A program made the translations under genes and the position numbers. This document shows positions 1 through 12,850 of a stretch of DNA of 64,000 nucleotides, piece by piece. This stretch comes from Ricinus communis. Lineage: Eukaryota > Streptophyta > Magnoliopsida > Malpighiales > Euphorbiaceae. The notes beneath the pieces were generated by a model that saw only the letters and a program-made list of their open reading frames with translations, was not told where the DNA came from and made no database searches. The stretch covers positions 15,218,489-15,282,488 of the forward strand of contig NC_063259.1 of assembly GCF_019578655.1 (NCBI RefSeq). Direction: 5' to 3'. The number at the start of each line of letters is the position of its first letter. The first letter of the stretch is position 1.

Positions 1-3000
1 AAGATTGAAAGTGCTTATTTAGCATCAACCTCTGATAATAATAAAAAGCATTTAGTTCTTATTTCTCTTCCTACATAATTCAACTAACTTAAAGAAGAGA
101 AAAGAATCCAAAAGGATAAAACTGAAAGTGCTTATTTAGCATCAACCTCTTATAATAACAAAAAAAAAGAGGGTTAAGGATACTACAACTAGAACACCTT
201 CATAAAAAAAGCGAAGAAGCAAAGTGATGAATTTTTTTTTTATAAAATGGGAGGACACATGAAGAATGAGTGTTCCAAATACGTCGCCTAGTGTGCAAAG
301 AAGGGTAAAATCCTCACTTTAATTTGTTCCTAAGCTAATTTGACTTTTGTACCTATAGACACTTGATGATTAGATTCTAGTGCTACTACTCACATAAGTG
401 TGTCTATGCGGGGCCACCTATGAAAAACTACCACTAACTGATGCTGAAAGATTCATTTATATGGCTAATGACAATAAAGTTTCTATGGAAGATATAGGGC
501 ATTTTAGATTATTTCTAAATACTAGTTGTTATTTGGATTTAGTTGAGACTTCTGTTTCTCTGTTATTTAAATAAAATTTAATTTCTATTTCCTCTTTGAA
601 CAAATGTGGATACTTTTATGGTTTTGAAATAAAAAATCTAATATCTCTACAAATTCAAGTTTTGTAGGTACTGGTATTTTAGTTGATTGTCTTTATATGC
701 TAGAAACTACTACTTTCTATAATGAAATCCTACATACTAGCTCAAAAGGTACGAAGTGCATTAACTGAGAATTTTACTTTCCTATGGCATAAATGTTTAG
801 GCTATATCTCTAAACAGAGAATTCAGACGCTTGTATTGGATGGAATCCTTGATTCCCTTGATTTAACAAATTTTCAAGTGTGTATTGAGTACATTAAGGG
901 AAAGACAATAAACATAAAGAAATCAGGTGCCAACAGACGTTCAGAAGTCTCAGTACTAAAGCATACAATTATCTATAGTCCATTCCCTACACTAGGATAG
1001 AATGGTCAATAGTACTTTATTACGTTCATAGATGACTACTCAAGATATGGCTACCTATATTTAATAAGTGAGAAATTTCAATCTATAAACATGTTCAAGT
1101 CTTACAAAGGTGAAGTTGAACTTCAACTTAGTAAGAAAATTAAAGCTGTCAAATCTGAACGTAGTGCAGAATACTATGGCACATATGATAGATCATGTTA
1201 ATAACGTCCAAGACCCTTAGCTAACTTCCTAAAAGAATGCGATATCGTCTCACAGTATATTATGCCGAGCAAACCTAATATGAATGGTGTTATTGAAAGA
1301 CAAAACATGATGCTTAAGGACATAGTAAGAAGTATGATCAGACATTCTTCTCTACTTGAATCTCTTTGGGGATAAATATTAAAGACTGAAGTATATATCC
1401 TTAAAAGAGTACCCAACAAAGTAGTAACTAAAATCCCATATTATTGATGGACTGGTAAAAAGCCCAGTATAAAGCACTTATACATTTAGGAATGTCCAAC
1501 TGAAGCAAGGCCTTATAGGTCCAATAAAAAGAAATTAGACTCTAAGATACTTTAAGGATGTGCAAAACGCTTTTGAGGATATAAGTTTTATAATTCCACT
1601 ACTTGATTTTTCTTTGAAATCAGAAATACGAGATCTTAAGGATGTAGAGTTTGTGGGGGAAGGATACAAGAATGTCTCTTTTGATAAAAAAAAATTATCT
1701 TTGAAGAAGAGAAATTAGTTTCTCTTCCTAATATTGTTATTGATATTGATCAAGTAATAAATTCTAATATTGTTCAAGAAGTAACTCTGATTCAAGACAA
1801 CAATGAAGTTCTTCCTATAGAGCAAACACAACAACCTTAAGAAGTGTCATTAAGGAGATCTACTAAAGAAAGGCGAAATGTAATTCCAGATGATTATTAT
1901 GTATTCCTCTTGGAACAAGAAGATTATGCAGGCTTAGTGGAAGATGATCCAATCAACCTTCACAAAGCTCTTTGAGGTTTCAATTCTCAATTTTAGATTA
2001 ATGTCATGTAAGTGGAGATGAAATCCATAAAAAATAATAACGTTTGGAATCTTGTTGAGTTGCCTAAAGGCAAGAAACCTATTAGCTGTAAATGGATAAT
2101 TAAAACCAAAAGGAATTTAAAAGACAATGTCAAAAGATATAAGGCTCGTTTAGTCGCTAAAGGATTCACTCAAAAGGAAGGCATTGATTATTAAAAGACT
2201 CTTTTAGGACAATAATGACACTTGTAACTCATTTTTATTTGGAGTTACATCATATGGATGTAAAGACAATGTTTCTCAATGGAGACATTGATGAAACGAT
2301 TTATATAATTTAACTCGAAAATTTTGATTCCAAAGATTCAAAGTCTATGGTTTCCAAATTAAAATAATCCATTTATGGTTTGCAAAGACTCAAACAGGCT
2401 TCTCGTCAATGGTATCGCAAATTTCATCAAGTGATTATCTTATATAGTTTTGAGGTAAACATAGTAGATGATTGTGCATATCATAAGTTCAGTGGGAGTA
2501 GATTTATCTTCCTTGTGTTATATGTTGATGATATATTGTTGGCTTGTAATGATATAGGCTTATTGCATGAAACCAAAAAATTTTCACTAAGAATTTTTAG
2601 ATGAAGGATCTTGGGGATGCATTTTTTTATGTTAGGCATACAAATACTGCGAGACTGCTCTCAAGGTATTCTTGATTTATCACAAAAGAGCTATATTGAT
2701 AAGGTGCTAAGTGGATTCAACATGAAAGATTGCTCCTTAAGAGATACACCTGTAGTTAAAGGAGACAAGTTTAGTCTCAAGCAATGCCCCAAGAGTGACC
2801 TTCAAATAAAGGAGATGTAAAAAGTTTCATATTCTTTGGCAATTGAAAGTCTATTATATGCTCAAGTTTGTACTCTTCTCGATATAGCATTTACAATGGG
2901 AGTATTAGACAGATACCTATGTAACCTAGGAAAAGTAGCCAAACGAGTTATGCGGTATTTATAGAGAACAAAGGAATTTGTGCTAATATATAAAAGATCA

Positions 3001-3427
3001 GACAATTTGGAGATTATTAGGTAGTATGATTCAGATTTTACAAGATACCAAGATAGTAAACGATCCACTTCAGGTTATATTTTTATATCGGCTGGAGGAG
3101 CTATATCTTGGAAAGGTGCCAAATAGACACTTATAGCTTCTTCAACCATGGCTGCAGAGCTCATAGCTTGTTTTGAGGCATCTAATCATGGGATATGGCT
3201 GTAAAATTCTTTCACTGGTATAGTTAAGGGCATTGAATATGTCATCATTGAATATATTTATATGGTGAACATGGAAGGTTTAATCATGCTTGTATGTGAT
3301 GAAAGCCGTCATGATCTCATATCGACGTAGAAAATAGATCAGATTGTATATAAGGAGAAGTCTAAAGAAATAGTAAGAAAGTGTACATATAAGGAATTTT
3401 GTTTAATATGTAGCCCAAGTGGAAAAT
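1..3427 (+). pseudogene. Ty1/copia gag-pol remnant (copia element 1)
   Basis: Degraded polyprotein of a Ty1/copia retrotransposon, entering the window from the left. In order: end of gag with a knuckle-like stretch (GGHMKNECSKY, ~247-280); protease core LDSSATTHIS near 373-405, preceded by stops; GAG-pre-integrase with LWHKCLGYISKQRIQ (~783-825); integrase core around FIDDYSRYGYLYL (~1028-1065) and a later QYIMPSKPNMNGVIERQNM-like stretch (~1255-1310); the variable linker; reverse transcriptase with CKWIIKTKRN and YKARLVAKGFTQKEGIDY (~2085-2190), QASRQWY (~2395), and an intact YVDD (2521-2532); RNase H remnants with the TSGYIFISAGGAISWKGA block (~3068-3122) and TLIASSTMAAE. Many stops and frameshifts break every domain, so no product is possible. 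A 30-bp stretch of gag is repeated at 4-40 and 123-160. Family assignment is firm from these conserved blocks; lineage within copia is not resolved. Confidence 0.9.
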
Positions 3428-3920
3428 TGTTAGATTTTTTAATATCTATTATGTGGGCTTATATATTTAATAATAATTATATTAATAATTATTTTATTAG
3501 TGAACTTATTTAAAGTGATTCATTTATATAGAGCCTATAGACTTCTGGATTTGGATATAGATTAAATGGGTGGATACCGTTTCTGACTAATATAGGCTTA
3601 ATGAGATCCTATTAGGTTAGTATATAAAAGAATCTTATGTTATGGTTTTCAATACGTCGAATCATAAATAACTTCTATTCTCTACCCATAAAAAATAAAA
3701 GGCAAGAAATCCTAAAGAATTCAGAGATTTGACTGAGAAAAGCTATTCATGTTAATTCAAGCACTCTTCATTTTGCAAAAGATTTGATTACTATAATGGA
3801 AACAAATTATGGCTAAACTTTCTTAATAATTATGACATGATAGTTTTAGATAATAGGATTTGATGATTAATATAGGTTTTAATATCTATGATTTATATAT
3901 ATTCTTATGGATGATTTATT
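3428..3920 (+). repeat. 3' LTR of copia element 1
   Basis: Just after the RNase H remnant comes a polypurine-like AAGTGGAAAAT and then TGTTAGATTTTTTAAT, the usual way a copia 3' LTR begins. The segment contains a TATA-like AGTATATAAAAGAATC (3619-3634), followed by a 5'-leader-like tract. The 3' boundary is uncertain; the end given is where similarity in style to this LTR class stops. The matching 5' LTR lies outside the window, so no pair comparison is possible. Confidence 0.5.
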
Positions 3921-5689
3921 GATCCTTATTATAGATAATAGAGTATAATATAACTCTCTCAGGATAGTCATTCTAAGATATATAGAAGAATATTGTAGGA
4001 GTTGCTTAATGGAGAGAAATTTCAATGTGTACCTTTGAGAGCTAGATATAGGCAAGAGTATGGAATCTAGACAAAATCATTTGTGTTGTTTTTCTTTTCT
4101 AATCTTTTTTATTATAAAAATAATAAAATTTACAATAATATTTAAAAATTATTTTATAATTTTGGTAAAATTAATATAATTAAATAATAAATAGTTATTA
4201 CCACTATTATTTTCATTGGAACAACTTTTATCTTTACTGCTTTCGGCACTACTACCATTGTAATAATTTTTTTTACCGTTATTATTAAGAAAAAATAAAA
4301 ATACTGAAAAATCATAACATTTATTTTTTATTATGGTTTATTAAAATATTAATATATATATATTTCTTAATTTAAATAATTTAATTTAATATAAGAATAT
4401 TATCTTTTTATTATATCCATCCTCTTTTTAGATAGTGTATAATTCACTTGACTATTTTTATAAAAATATGACTAATTTAAATTAAATATATAAAAATTTA
4501 AATTAAAATATCCATAAATTCAAAAAAAGAAGAAGATTGAACTCAATAAGCTCATAGCTAAATCAAACTTTATTCCTCATGATTACAATTAGGAATTTGT
4601 CCGTAATATTGAACGACTATATTGTTTTTATATTATAGAGTAAAGTCTTTACTTTTATGCATTTTATTTTTTTAATATAATATAGAAGAAAGTAACTTGT
4701 TATCTTTTCTTATAAATTATCTTCTTTACATCTACATTAATCATTTAGAAAAGTAGACTTTAAAACGTGTACTTATAATACATTCTTATAAACTTTTTTA
4801 TTCGATTAAATAGGAGAAGGAATGCTATATTAATTATAATTTTAAAATTTACATGAAAAATCTATTAAAATATTTTACTTATTTTATTACAGCAATTATT
4901 TTTACATATAAAATGTTTAGAAGCTCTATTATTTTATTTATTTATTATTTTTAATGTTCACATGTATATGGATTTTAATATTTATTTAACCTATAAGCCA
5001 ATGTGATATTATTATAAATTCCAACTGTGTGTATGACTAATCACAAGGGGATACCTCTCTTTTCTGCACAACAAAACAATGAAATGATATTGAAGATAAT
5101 GAATTAAAATCCAAAAAAAATCCAGACGGAAACTTAAAAAATGCTCAAAATAATTCATAAGCTATTGTCATTTAGCTGAAAAGGGCCTGAAATAAAAGGG
5201 AAACAAGTTAGGTTTTTTATGGGCCACAAGAGCATATTTTATTAAATAGGAGACATCTTTCTTGTTGGATATGAATATGATAGAAAGAGAAAGGGTTTTC
5301 TGCATTCTAATTCCAGAATACACCAATAAGTTCTTTTGAATGTTGAGAATCGATAAGGTTGCATCCTTGTGGGTACCCTCTCAAACAAGAATAAAAGAAA
5401 AATATTTCTTTTTTATATTTTACTTCTAACTTTAGTTTTTAAGTCCATTTATAATTTAAGTTATTTTTTTATATATTTTATTTCTAATTTTATTTTCTGA
5501 GTCCGCTGTTATTTTTATAGAAGCCAGATTGATCTCGAGATAAACTTTTGGTGCCTTAGTTTTTTGTTTTTGTTTTTTAGTTTACCTACATATTTCTTTT
5601 CCTTTGTTTTAATCCATAATACTAATCTTTACTTTGACTTTCCTTGATTTCTTCAGCTACAAAGTTTTTATGAATTTTTCCACCATATA
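3921..5689. other. AT-rich intergenic DNA, nothing recognised
   Basis: Long A/T runs, no open frame of interest and no repeat I can name. A less AT-rich patch near 5170-5400 shows no coding signal in either direction. Confidence 0.5.
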
Positions 5690-5875
5690 CCTAAGTGGTC
5701 CAACCATCCTATCATATTTAGTCCTTTTAAAAAACCAAACTTGCTCCCCCCCTGTATGTGGGCATATAGGAGCATCTTTCAGGAAGAGTCAATTTTTCTT
5801 GGAAAAGGAATAAGATGACATACAGGAAGTGTCCACTTCACTCTTATACTATAAGGATGGTTGGACCCTCAAAGC
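5690..5875. other. Foldback (inverted repeat) of ~185 nt
   Basis: GGTCCAACCATCCT at 5697-5710 is exactly complementary to AGGATGGTTGGACC at 5854-5867, and the pairing extends loosely on both sides. A second inner pairing, CCTGTATGT (~5751) with ACATACAGG (~5819), lies in register inside the first. A transcript would fold into a long imperfect hairpin of the size of plant microRNA precursors or of a small foldback transposon. No known microRNA was recognised. Confidence 0.4.
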
Positions 5876-7490
5876 TACCTTGAAACATCATGTCTCCCAT
5901 ACCATCCATTGGGTTCACAAGCTAATGCATCATAGCAAAAGCAGGTGAAATGAAGAATTGTTCAAAGGAAAATTTACGTTAATATTATTCTCACCATTCC
6001 TATATCTAAGTTATAGTACTGATCCGGATAATGATATGCATGGTTCTTAATTTTTGTATTTAGTTTCATTTGACATAAAATTTTAGTTATAATATAATGA
6101 ACTTTGATAATAGATATTGATACATTATTTAAAAAAAAAGATGTAATCAGTTATTTCGGCGATGTGCCAATATTTTATTTTTATTAATTAAATTGAAACA
6201 GAATAAAAATTAAAAAATTAAGATAAAATAAATTAAAATTTTATGACAAAAATAATAAAAAGTATAAAATCAATAACTATTTGTGAATAATAGTCTACTA
6301 TTGAAAAATAAGTAAACTAATTAATAACTACGAACGACTATCAATAATAATTTTCTAATTAATTTAAACTCTAAAAATCCTAAAAAAATGTTAGCAGAGT
6401 ACCACACGATATTGTTCGGACAGTCATACATTTATATAGAATTTTGAAGTCTTTTAGTCCTATTCGCAGTACAACAATCTATGTGGAGAACTTCCGAGCC
6501 TTCTAGATCCTTCTATGACTAATCTTCTTCAAAATCTTATATTTATAGGATGTTTACCTGTTCTGTTATTCTAAAGTAGTCAACCTGGTTTGCTTAGCTA
6601 GTTTTCCTCGGCTAAATTAATGAGTTTTTTGTTGTGAAAAAAGATCCGTTTTGAGATTAAAAAAAAAATTGAGTTTTAAAATTTATTTTAAGGGAAATTA
6701 CATAAATTAATGTTTATTTTATAGTAAATATATAATAATAACTTACAAAGAATTTTTAAAAATTTTGTTTATTTAAAAAAACCTTTGCTATTCAAAAACA
6801 ATTCTAATATAGGGCTTAAATTATTTGTAGTTTAAATGATCATCAATCTTCATGATGATCTTTTTTTTTTTTGTTTTTCTATTATTTATTTATTAATAAA
6901 TATTCTAGGGTTTGTTTTTTAATCCAAATATTATAGAGTTAAGAGTTAGAGAAACAAATGATACATTGATGGTATCAAATGTATGAAAAAGTAATCAATT
7001 ATGGGTGCATTAACACATTATCAATGTAACACTTTTAAAATGGACTTCAGAATTTAATTTTAATAATAATATTTCTTTTTAGAATAGAAACAGCATGAAT
7101 ACTAAGGTTACTAGTATATTGAAAAAGAGATGTCATTTTTGTCTTGTTGAGGATCACTAAGATTAATAATAATAATATTATTATTATTTATTATTATTAA
7201 TAATAAAATGATAAATCATAATCATAACACAATAAAAGACAAGAACAATAATAACATCTAGGCAAAATCTTAGAATTTAATAAAGAGTCGAATCAAATTA
7301 AGTTTCCATGCAAAGCTGTCATCATAATTTTGTTCCAATTATTGTTTTGTGTGATAGAATTCTGTAATTATTATTTCTCTTGAATGTTATCACTTGTGGA
7401 CATAATTGAAGGTTCCAGGCCCTGTCATGATAACATTACGCTCTATATATATATATTAGGAAGAAAATATATAACACTTCTTGACTTTTG
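5876..7490. other. AT-rich intergenic DNA
   Basis: No gene seen. Holds a trinucleotide palindrome near 7160-7205 (TAATAATAATATTATTATTA type), which can fold on itself, and otherwise only low-complexity DNA. Confidence 0.45.
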
Positions 7491-7499
7491 TTTAGAGTA

Positions 7500-7756
7500 A
7501 GATATTTTATTTTTGTTAATTATTATTTTTTATATATATTTCATTGACGATATTTTTATTATAAAATAAAGAATAAAAATAAGATCGTTATTAAATAAAA
7601 AATAAAAAGAGAAGATAGTAATTTTTTGTATATATATATTATTTCATTGATTTTAATATTTATATATAGGTGTAAAATATTACAGAAATAGAATTCTATT
7701 TACATAAAAAAATCTATCCATAGATATAACCTAGATACTTTAATATATCATGACAC
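7500..7756 (-). repeat. Probable 3' LTR of minus-strand copia element 2
   Basis: On the minus strand, downstream of the copia 2 polyprotein, the leader ...TTTAACGAGACA... and ...AACTTTAACGAAACAAT (7790-7900) is followed by TGTCATGATATATTAAAG (minus strand, ending near 7753) and a TATA-like leader. This order (end of pol, AACGAGACA repeats, TGTCATGA LTR start) is typical of one widespread plant copia group. The inner boundary near 7500 is a guess and no 5' LTR copy was found on the right. Confidence 0.4.
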
Positions 7757-7986
7757 TCTCTCTTGAATGTCCATTATAATGAATATTGTTTCGTTAAAGT
7801 TTTACTAAGAAAAATCTTGTGGGAAAAAATCTTAGCAAAGGAAAAAGAATACGTTATTAATGCAGAAGCTCACGTCATAACAATGTCTCGTTAAAAACCT
7901 TGCTAGAAAAATCTGATAGGACAAAATCTAAGCTAAGGAAATAAGAGTATATTGTGCATCAAAATCTCCTCATGAAAAAATGACTT

Positions 7987-10900
7987 CTAACAAAAATCTC
8001 TTAGTCGGCCTATGCCAATTTTGTTCACCAGCTTCTCAGATGTTGTAGAGAGTGTTTTTGTAAACAAATTTGTCAGATTATCAATAGATCGAATTTGATG
8101 AACATCTAAAATTCCTTGCTTTTGAAGCTCATGACTGAAAAAGAACTTTGGTGAAATGTGTTTGGTTCTTTCTCCCTTAATATCCTCCTTTGAATTGGAC
8201 AATACATGGAGCATTATCTTCATATAGCATTGTTGGGCTCCTTTTATCAAATGAGACATCACATGTTTCTTTGATATATTGGATCATAGATCTCAACCAT
8301 ATGCATTCTCTATTAGTTTCGTGCATTGTCAATATTTTAGCATGATTAGATGATGTAGCAGTTAGAGTTTACTTAGTAGAACACCAAAATATAGCAACGC
8401 CACCATATATAAACAAGTAAGTCGTTTGTGATCTAGCTCTATATGGATCAGATAAATATCCAGTATATACATATCCAATTAATTATAACTTTGAGTCTTG
8501 AGGATAAAATAAGCCCAAATTTGATGTACCATATAGATAACGGAAAACTTGTTTGAGCATTCCAATGTCTTCGAGTTGGTGTGGAACTATATCTTGCTAG
8601 CAAATTTACAGAAAATACTATATCAGGTCTTGTACAATTAGTAAGAGACATTTATGCTCCAATAACACTAAAACATGGTACTTTTGGACCAAGTATTTCT
8701 TCGCCATCTTTCCAATGATGAAAAAGTTCATTTTTCACATCCAGGTGTCTAATAATCATAGAAGAATTCATTAGATGATATTATCCATATTAAAACATTT
8801 TAATATCTTTTCAATATAAGTTGACTAATGAATAAAAAATCTCTTCAAATAAATGTACTAACTATAGGCCGAGATAAATTTTTATTCGTCCCAAATCTTT
8901 CATTTCAAATTTATTTTTTAAATAATTTATTATTTCTATCAACTCTTCAGGAATTCTAATGATATTTAAATCATTAACTGCAATTATAGCAAAACCAAAA
9001 TTTATTTTCTTAATGAAAATACATGGACAAATTGAATTGTTAGTGTACCATTCCTTCAAAAGATATTCACTTTGGCGATTATACCATATTCATCCATATT
9101 GTTTTAATCCATACAAGGATTTTTGTAGCTTAATTAATACATTTCTCGATATTTTGAGCTACATACTTCAGACATTTTTAGTCCTTCATGAACTTTCATA
9201 TAAATATCATTATCAAGTGATCCATATAAATAAGCTGTAACGACATCCATAAGATGCTTATAAAGTTCTTCTAAACTTATCGGGCTAATTAAAATTCTAA
9301 ATATAATTGCATCCACAGCTGGGGAATAAGTTTCTTCAGAATCAATATCAAGCCTTTGTGAGAACCCTTATGCTACAAGTCGTGCTATATATCTCACGAT
9401 TTCATTTTTCTCATTGTGTTCACTCATAAAAATCCAATTATAGCCTATTGGCTTAATATCTTCAGGTGTTAAGATAATGAGCCCAAAGACTTAGCATTTT
9501 TCTGATGAGTTTAATTATGCTTAGATTGCATCTTTCCATTTAGGTCAATCATTTCTTTTTCAATATTCAATGACAGACTTAGATTCAATGTCCTCACTTT
9601 TTTTTTCAGCTACTGCATATGCAAATACATTGTTGAAAACAGTTTTACTTCGGTTCTATCTCTTACTTGAAGTGACAATTGATTAATATCTTATTATTTT
9701 TATTATCTTCAGGCACTTGAACCTCTTCTAGGGTTACTTGTTCATCTATGTCTTCTATTATAGGCTCTTCAAGCACATCAATTTTGAGATTGTCACTTGG
9801 TTATTTTATTTCATTCTCTTTCTTGAATTTTTATCCTTGGAACCAGGTGGCCTACCACGCTTCTAGGTAACATGGACTTATTTGCTATAATATTAGCATA
9901 TTCTCCTATTGAGACATCAATTCTAACTAAAGCATTTTCAGCCGGTATATGAGATTTAGTAACTCTTTTTGAATCACAAAATACATATGGCAATTGGTTT
10001 ACTATACTTTATAAATGAATGATTCTTTGAACTTCTAACTGACATTGTTTAGAATAAGGATCAAGATGATTTAATGATGGCTCATTTCAAATAATTTTGT
10101 TCTCTAATTGCTTTGTTCTCTCCCTCTAACTTAGGAAACAAAGCCTCATTAAAATAACAATCATTAAATCTTGTAGTAAAGACATCGATCATTAATGGCT
10201 CAAGATGTTTAATTATAGATGGAGATTCATATCTAATATATATTCTCAATCTCTTTCGAGGTCCTATTTTTATGCGATAATGGAGGGTCAATTGAGACAT
10301 AAGCAACACATTCAAAAGTTCTCAAATGGAAAACATTTGACTCCTAGCCAAAAACCAACTGTAATGGTGAAAATTGATGATAACTAGTTGGACTGATGCA
10401 AATAATAGTTGTTGTATATAAAATTGCATGTCCCTAAGTAATTATTGGGAGGTTTATTTTCATAAGCAATGATCTAGCTATTAATTGGAGACGTTTAGTA
10501 AAAGATTCTACTAGACTGTTTTGAGTATGAACATAAGCTACTGGATATTCAAAAATTACTCCAATTGACATACAATAATTATTAAAGGCTTTAGATGTAA
10601 ATTCACTAGCATTATCAAGACAAATTGTCTTTATACCATATTTTGGAAACTGTACTCTTAATCGAATTATTTGAGCAAGAAATCTAGCAAATGTCATATT
10701 TTGAGTTGATAATAAACATACATATGACCATCTTGTTGATGCATCTATTAACACCATAAAATATTTAAATAGTCCACATGGTGGATGAATCGGTCCCCAA
10801 ATATCACATTGTATACGTCTCAGAAATCTAGGTGATTCATTTTGAATTTTGCTCGGTAAAGGTCTAATAATCAGCTTTTCTTGAAAGCAAGCCGAACATG

Positions 10901-11370
10901 ATAATTGATTAGTCTAAAGAATTTTCTAGTTCTTCAATGGATGACCATAAGAGCTTTTAATATTTGAGTCAGTAAACTTCTGGTTTACTACCACATTTGT
11001 TTCAATAGTATACATATATATGTAATATAAGTAAAAAATGAAAGCATGTAATTTCTCCAATATACATTTCTTTCACATTGTGAGGGTTGTAATATAGATA
11101 TTTAATCCCACATTTGTAGTGTCAATATGATATCAATTTCGTTGAATATCTTTAAAGCTAAATAAATTTTTACGAGATTTCATGGAGAATAATATATTTT
11201 TAATAAAGAAATATGTACCTCCGGGTAGTAATATATTTGCTCTTCCGGAGCCTTCAATTATTCTTTTACTACCAAATATTGTATTGACATAAGTTTTTCT
11301 TATTGTTAAGTGAGAAAAATATTTCTTATCTTTTAATATGGTTGTATGGTAGTACTGTCTGCAAGACATA
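7987..11370 (-). pseudogene. Ty1/copia pol remnant, minus strand (copia element 2)
   Basis: Degraded pol read right to left. Protease region with ILKDKKYFSHL and GSGRANILLPGGTYF (11133-11369); integrase core beginning MVLIDASTRWSYVCLL with ICLDNASEF and the TQNSLVESF block (10434-10757); linker to reverse transcriptase (SPSIIKHLEPLMIDVFTTRF, 10082-10315; AENALVRIDVSIGEYANI, 9811-9993); reverse transcriptase with MDVVTAYLYGSLDNDIYMKV (9134-9316), a damaged active site AVNDLNII (8862-9059; first Asp of the usual YVDD is now Asn, codon 8973-8975), and FEMKDLGRIKIYLGL; then NCTRPDIVFSVNLLARYSS (8448-8651); RNase H end with LTNLFTKTLS and the final IGRLRDFC (7987-8262). Stops and frameshifts separate all pieces. 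The gag region to the right is not recognisable. Confidence 0.88.
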
Positions 11371-11489
11371 AATGTGCATTATTTATTTTTAATCATACTA
11401 ATGATTGAGTATGATCTATAATATTTTACCTTTCTATACAAAAAAATAAATAGCATGTCAATTAGTATCAATTTTTTAGAGACTAATAT

Positions 11490-11810
11490 ATTTAGTTCTT
11501 CAGGAACATAAAATATTAATTTTTTAATAAATTGGGATACTATATTGCAAGATATTTAGTTTTTCAAGAACTCATGGTCAAAATTCTTCAGGAATTTATA
11601 CTTTTAGTTATCTATTTAATTAGTTCTTCAAAAATTAAAACTAGTATTGGTTCTTTAGGAAATAAAATTTATAATACAAATTCTTCAGGAATTAAAATTT
11701 ATAAAACAAGTTCTTCAAAAACTAAAATTTATAATACAAGTTCTTAAGGAACTAAAATTTATAATATAAGTTTTTCAGAAACTATATATAATACTAGTTC
11801 TTCTTGAGGG
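11490..11810. repeat. 30-bp tandem array with palindromic core
   Basis: Five to six head-to-tail copies of a 30-bp unit start at 11651, 11681, 11711, 11741 and 11771 (unit like TTCTTCAGGAATTAAAATTT plus ATAATACAAG), with looser copies back to ~11493. The core AGTTCTTCAGGAACT is a near-perfect palindrome. The array lies where the gag/leader of minus-strand copia element 2 should be. The plus strand reads open through it as a 10-residue repeat, but that follows from the 30-bp period and is not evidence of a gene. Confidence 0.75.
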
Positions 11811-11930
11811 ATAATAATATGAATGGTCATTTAACTTTGCACTAGTCTCATTTTGGTTACAATTTTTATTTGTTTTGTTTCAATCATTTAACTTTCATTT
11901 TAGTTGCAATTTAGTCGCTTTGCAAATAAA
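11808..11930. repeat. Transposon-end-like direct repeat, copy 1
   Basis: GGGATAATAATATGAATGGT followed by the 'catttaactttgcact..tctcattttggt' phrase typical of the ends of plant DNA transposons. It is a direct (not inverted) match to copy 2 at 12614-12712, including the preceding TAGTTCTT tract. A second internal echo, 'caatcatttaactttcatttt', follows. Confidence 0.45.
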
Positions 11931-12613
11931 AATTGATATGTCACATTTTTCTATCTAATATGATGGTTTGTTTTTACTTGGCACCGATGGAAGCGACAAT
12001 CATAGACATCGATCCAATACATGGACAAATACAAAAAAAGAATATTAATTTATCAAGTATTCATATCATTCTCTGAATGATCGTAGATGAATCTTTTAGA
12101 GGAAAGAGGAAACTGCGAGAATCAAGGCATTGCCTAAATATTCTTATTCATGAGATGCACTTTTGAGATCTTCGTCATTCTTTGCTCCTCTAAGGACAAG
12201 GACTCATGATAACACAAGGATTGGCATAAAGAATCATGGAAGTGGAAGTGCAATTGACAAGCTTGACCGGTGGCATTGGGAATTAAGTAGATATCACACC
12301 TCATCTCACGTAATTTATTGATTATGTCTATCATTAGTGTGAATTAGAATTGAACCAGGATTAGCACCATTATTGAATTCACAAGAATCCATTTTGCTAG
12401 TCCTAATGAGTATGTAGAACCTATTTTTTTATTTTGGTTTTGTAGCTTTTGAAATTCTATTGAATTCCTTTATTTTAACCAAATACTAGTTTATATTGCA
12501 ATTATAACTTTATCTGCATACTTTGTAGGATCATAGTTTTATTTTATTTCTATCTTATTTCTATCTATTTGTTTTAGATATATTAATTGATACTGATTAA
12601 TATTAATTAATTT

Positions 12614-12712
12614 CTAGTTCTTGAAGAATGGAGAATGATATAAATAGTCACTAAATTTTGCACTTAGTTTCATTTTAGTCATAAAATTTCAATTTGTTTC
12701 TTTTCAGTCATC
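12614..12712. repeat. Transposon-end-like direct repeat, copy 2
   Basis: TAGTTCTTGAAGAATGGAGA then 'tagtcactaaattttgcacttagtttcattttagtca', directly repeating 11796-11900. It sits against the Myb/SANT-like gene fragment, suggesting a boundary of a transposon-derived segment. No inverted partner was found. Confidence 0.45.
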
Positions 12713-12850
12713 ACCAATAGTGTTAACCATATTATTAAAAGCTTCAATAATGAAGGTTTCAATCATGTTATTCTCATGCACTAAACAATCAATAAGATAA
12801 TCATCCATTGCTTCTGTCCAATTACAAAGACTGCTCTCAGGATCACCTTG
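12712..12850 (-). pseudogene. Myb/SANT-like domain fragment (transposon-related)
   Basis: The minus strand reads NWTEAMDDYLIDCLVHENNM followed by IETFIIEAFNNMVNTIGDD and a stop, with DPESSLC before it. The W-T-x-x-M-D-x-x-L-I-D-x-L pattern and the later AFxNxVNT block match the start of the plant Myb/SANT-like DNA-binding domain found in ORF1 of PIF/Harbinger transposons and in related host proteins. Only about 45 codons are open, the reading frame is lost upstream, and there is no partner transposase nearby, so this is a relic. The assignment is by motif only. Confidence 0.5.

Noticed and set aside
11532..11747. Plus-strand frame with a 10-residue SSGIKIYNT-type repeat
   Set aside because: A 30-bp repeat stays open by necessity if one unit is open. 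It is antisense to copia element 2 and has no known homology.
11490..11810. Heat-shock-element array
   Set aside because: The TTC and GAA blocks in the 30-bp repeats do not keep the nTTCnnGAAn spacing of heat-shock elements.
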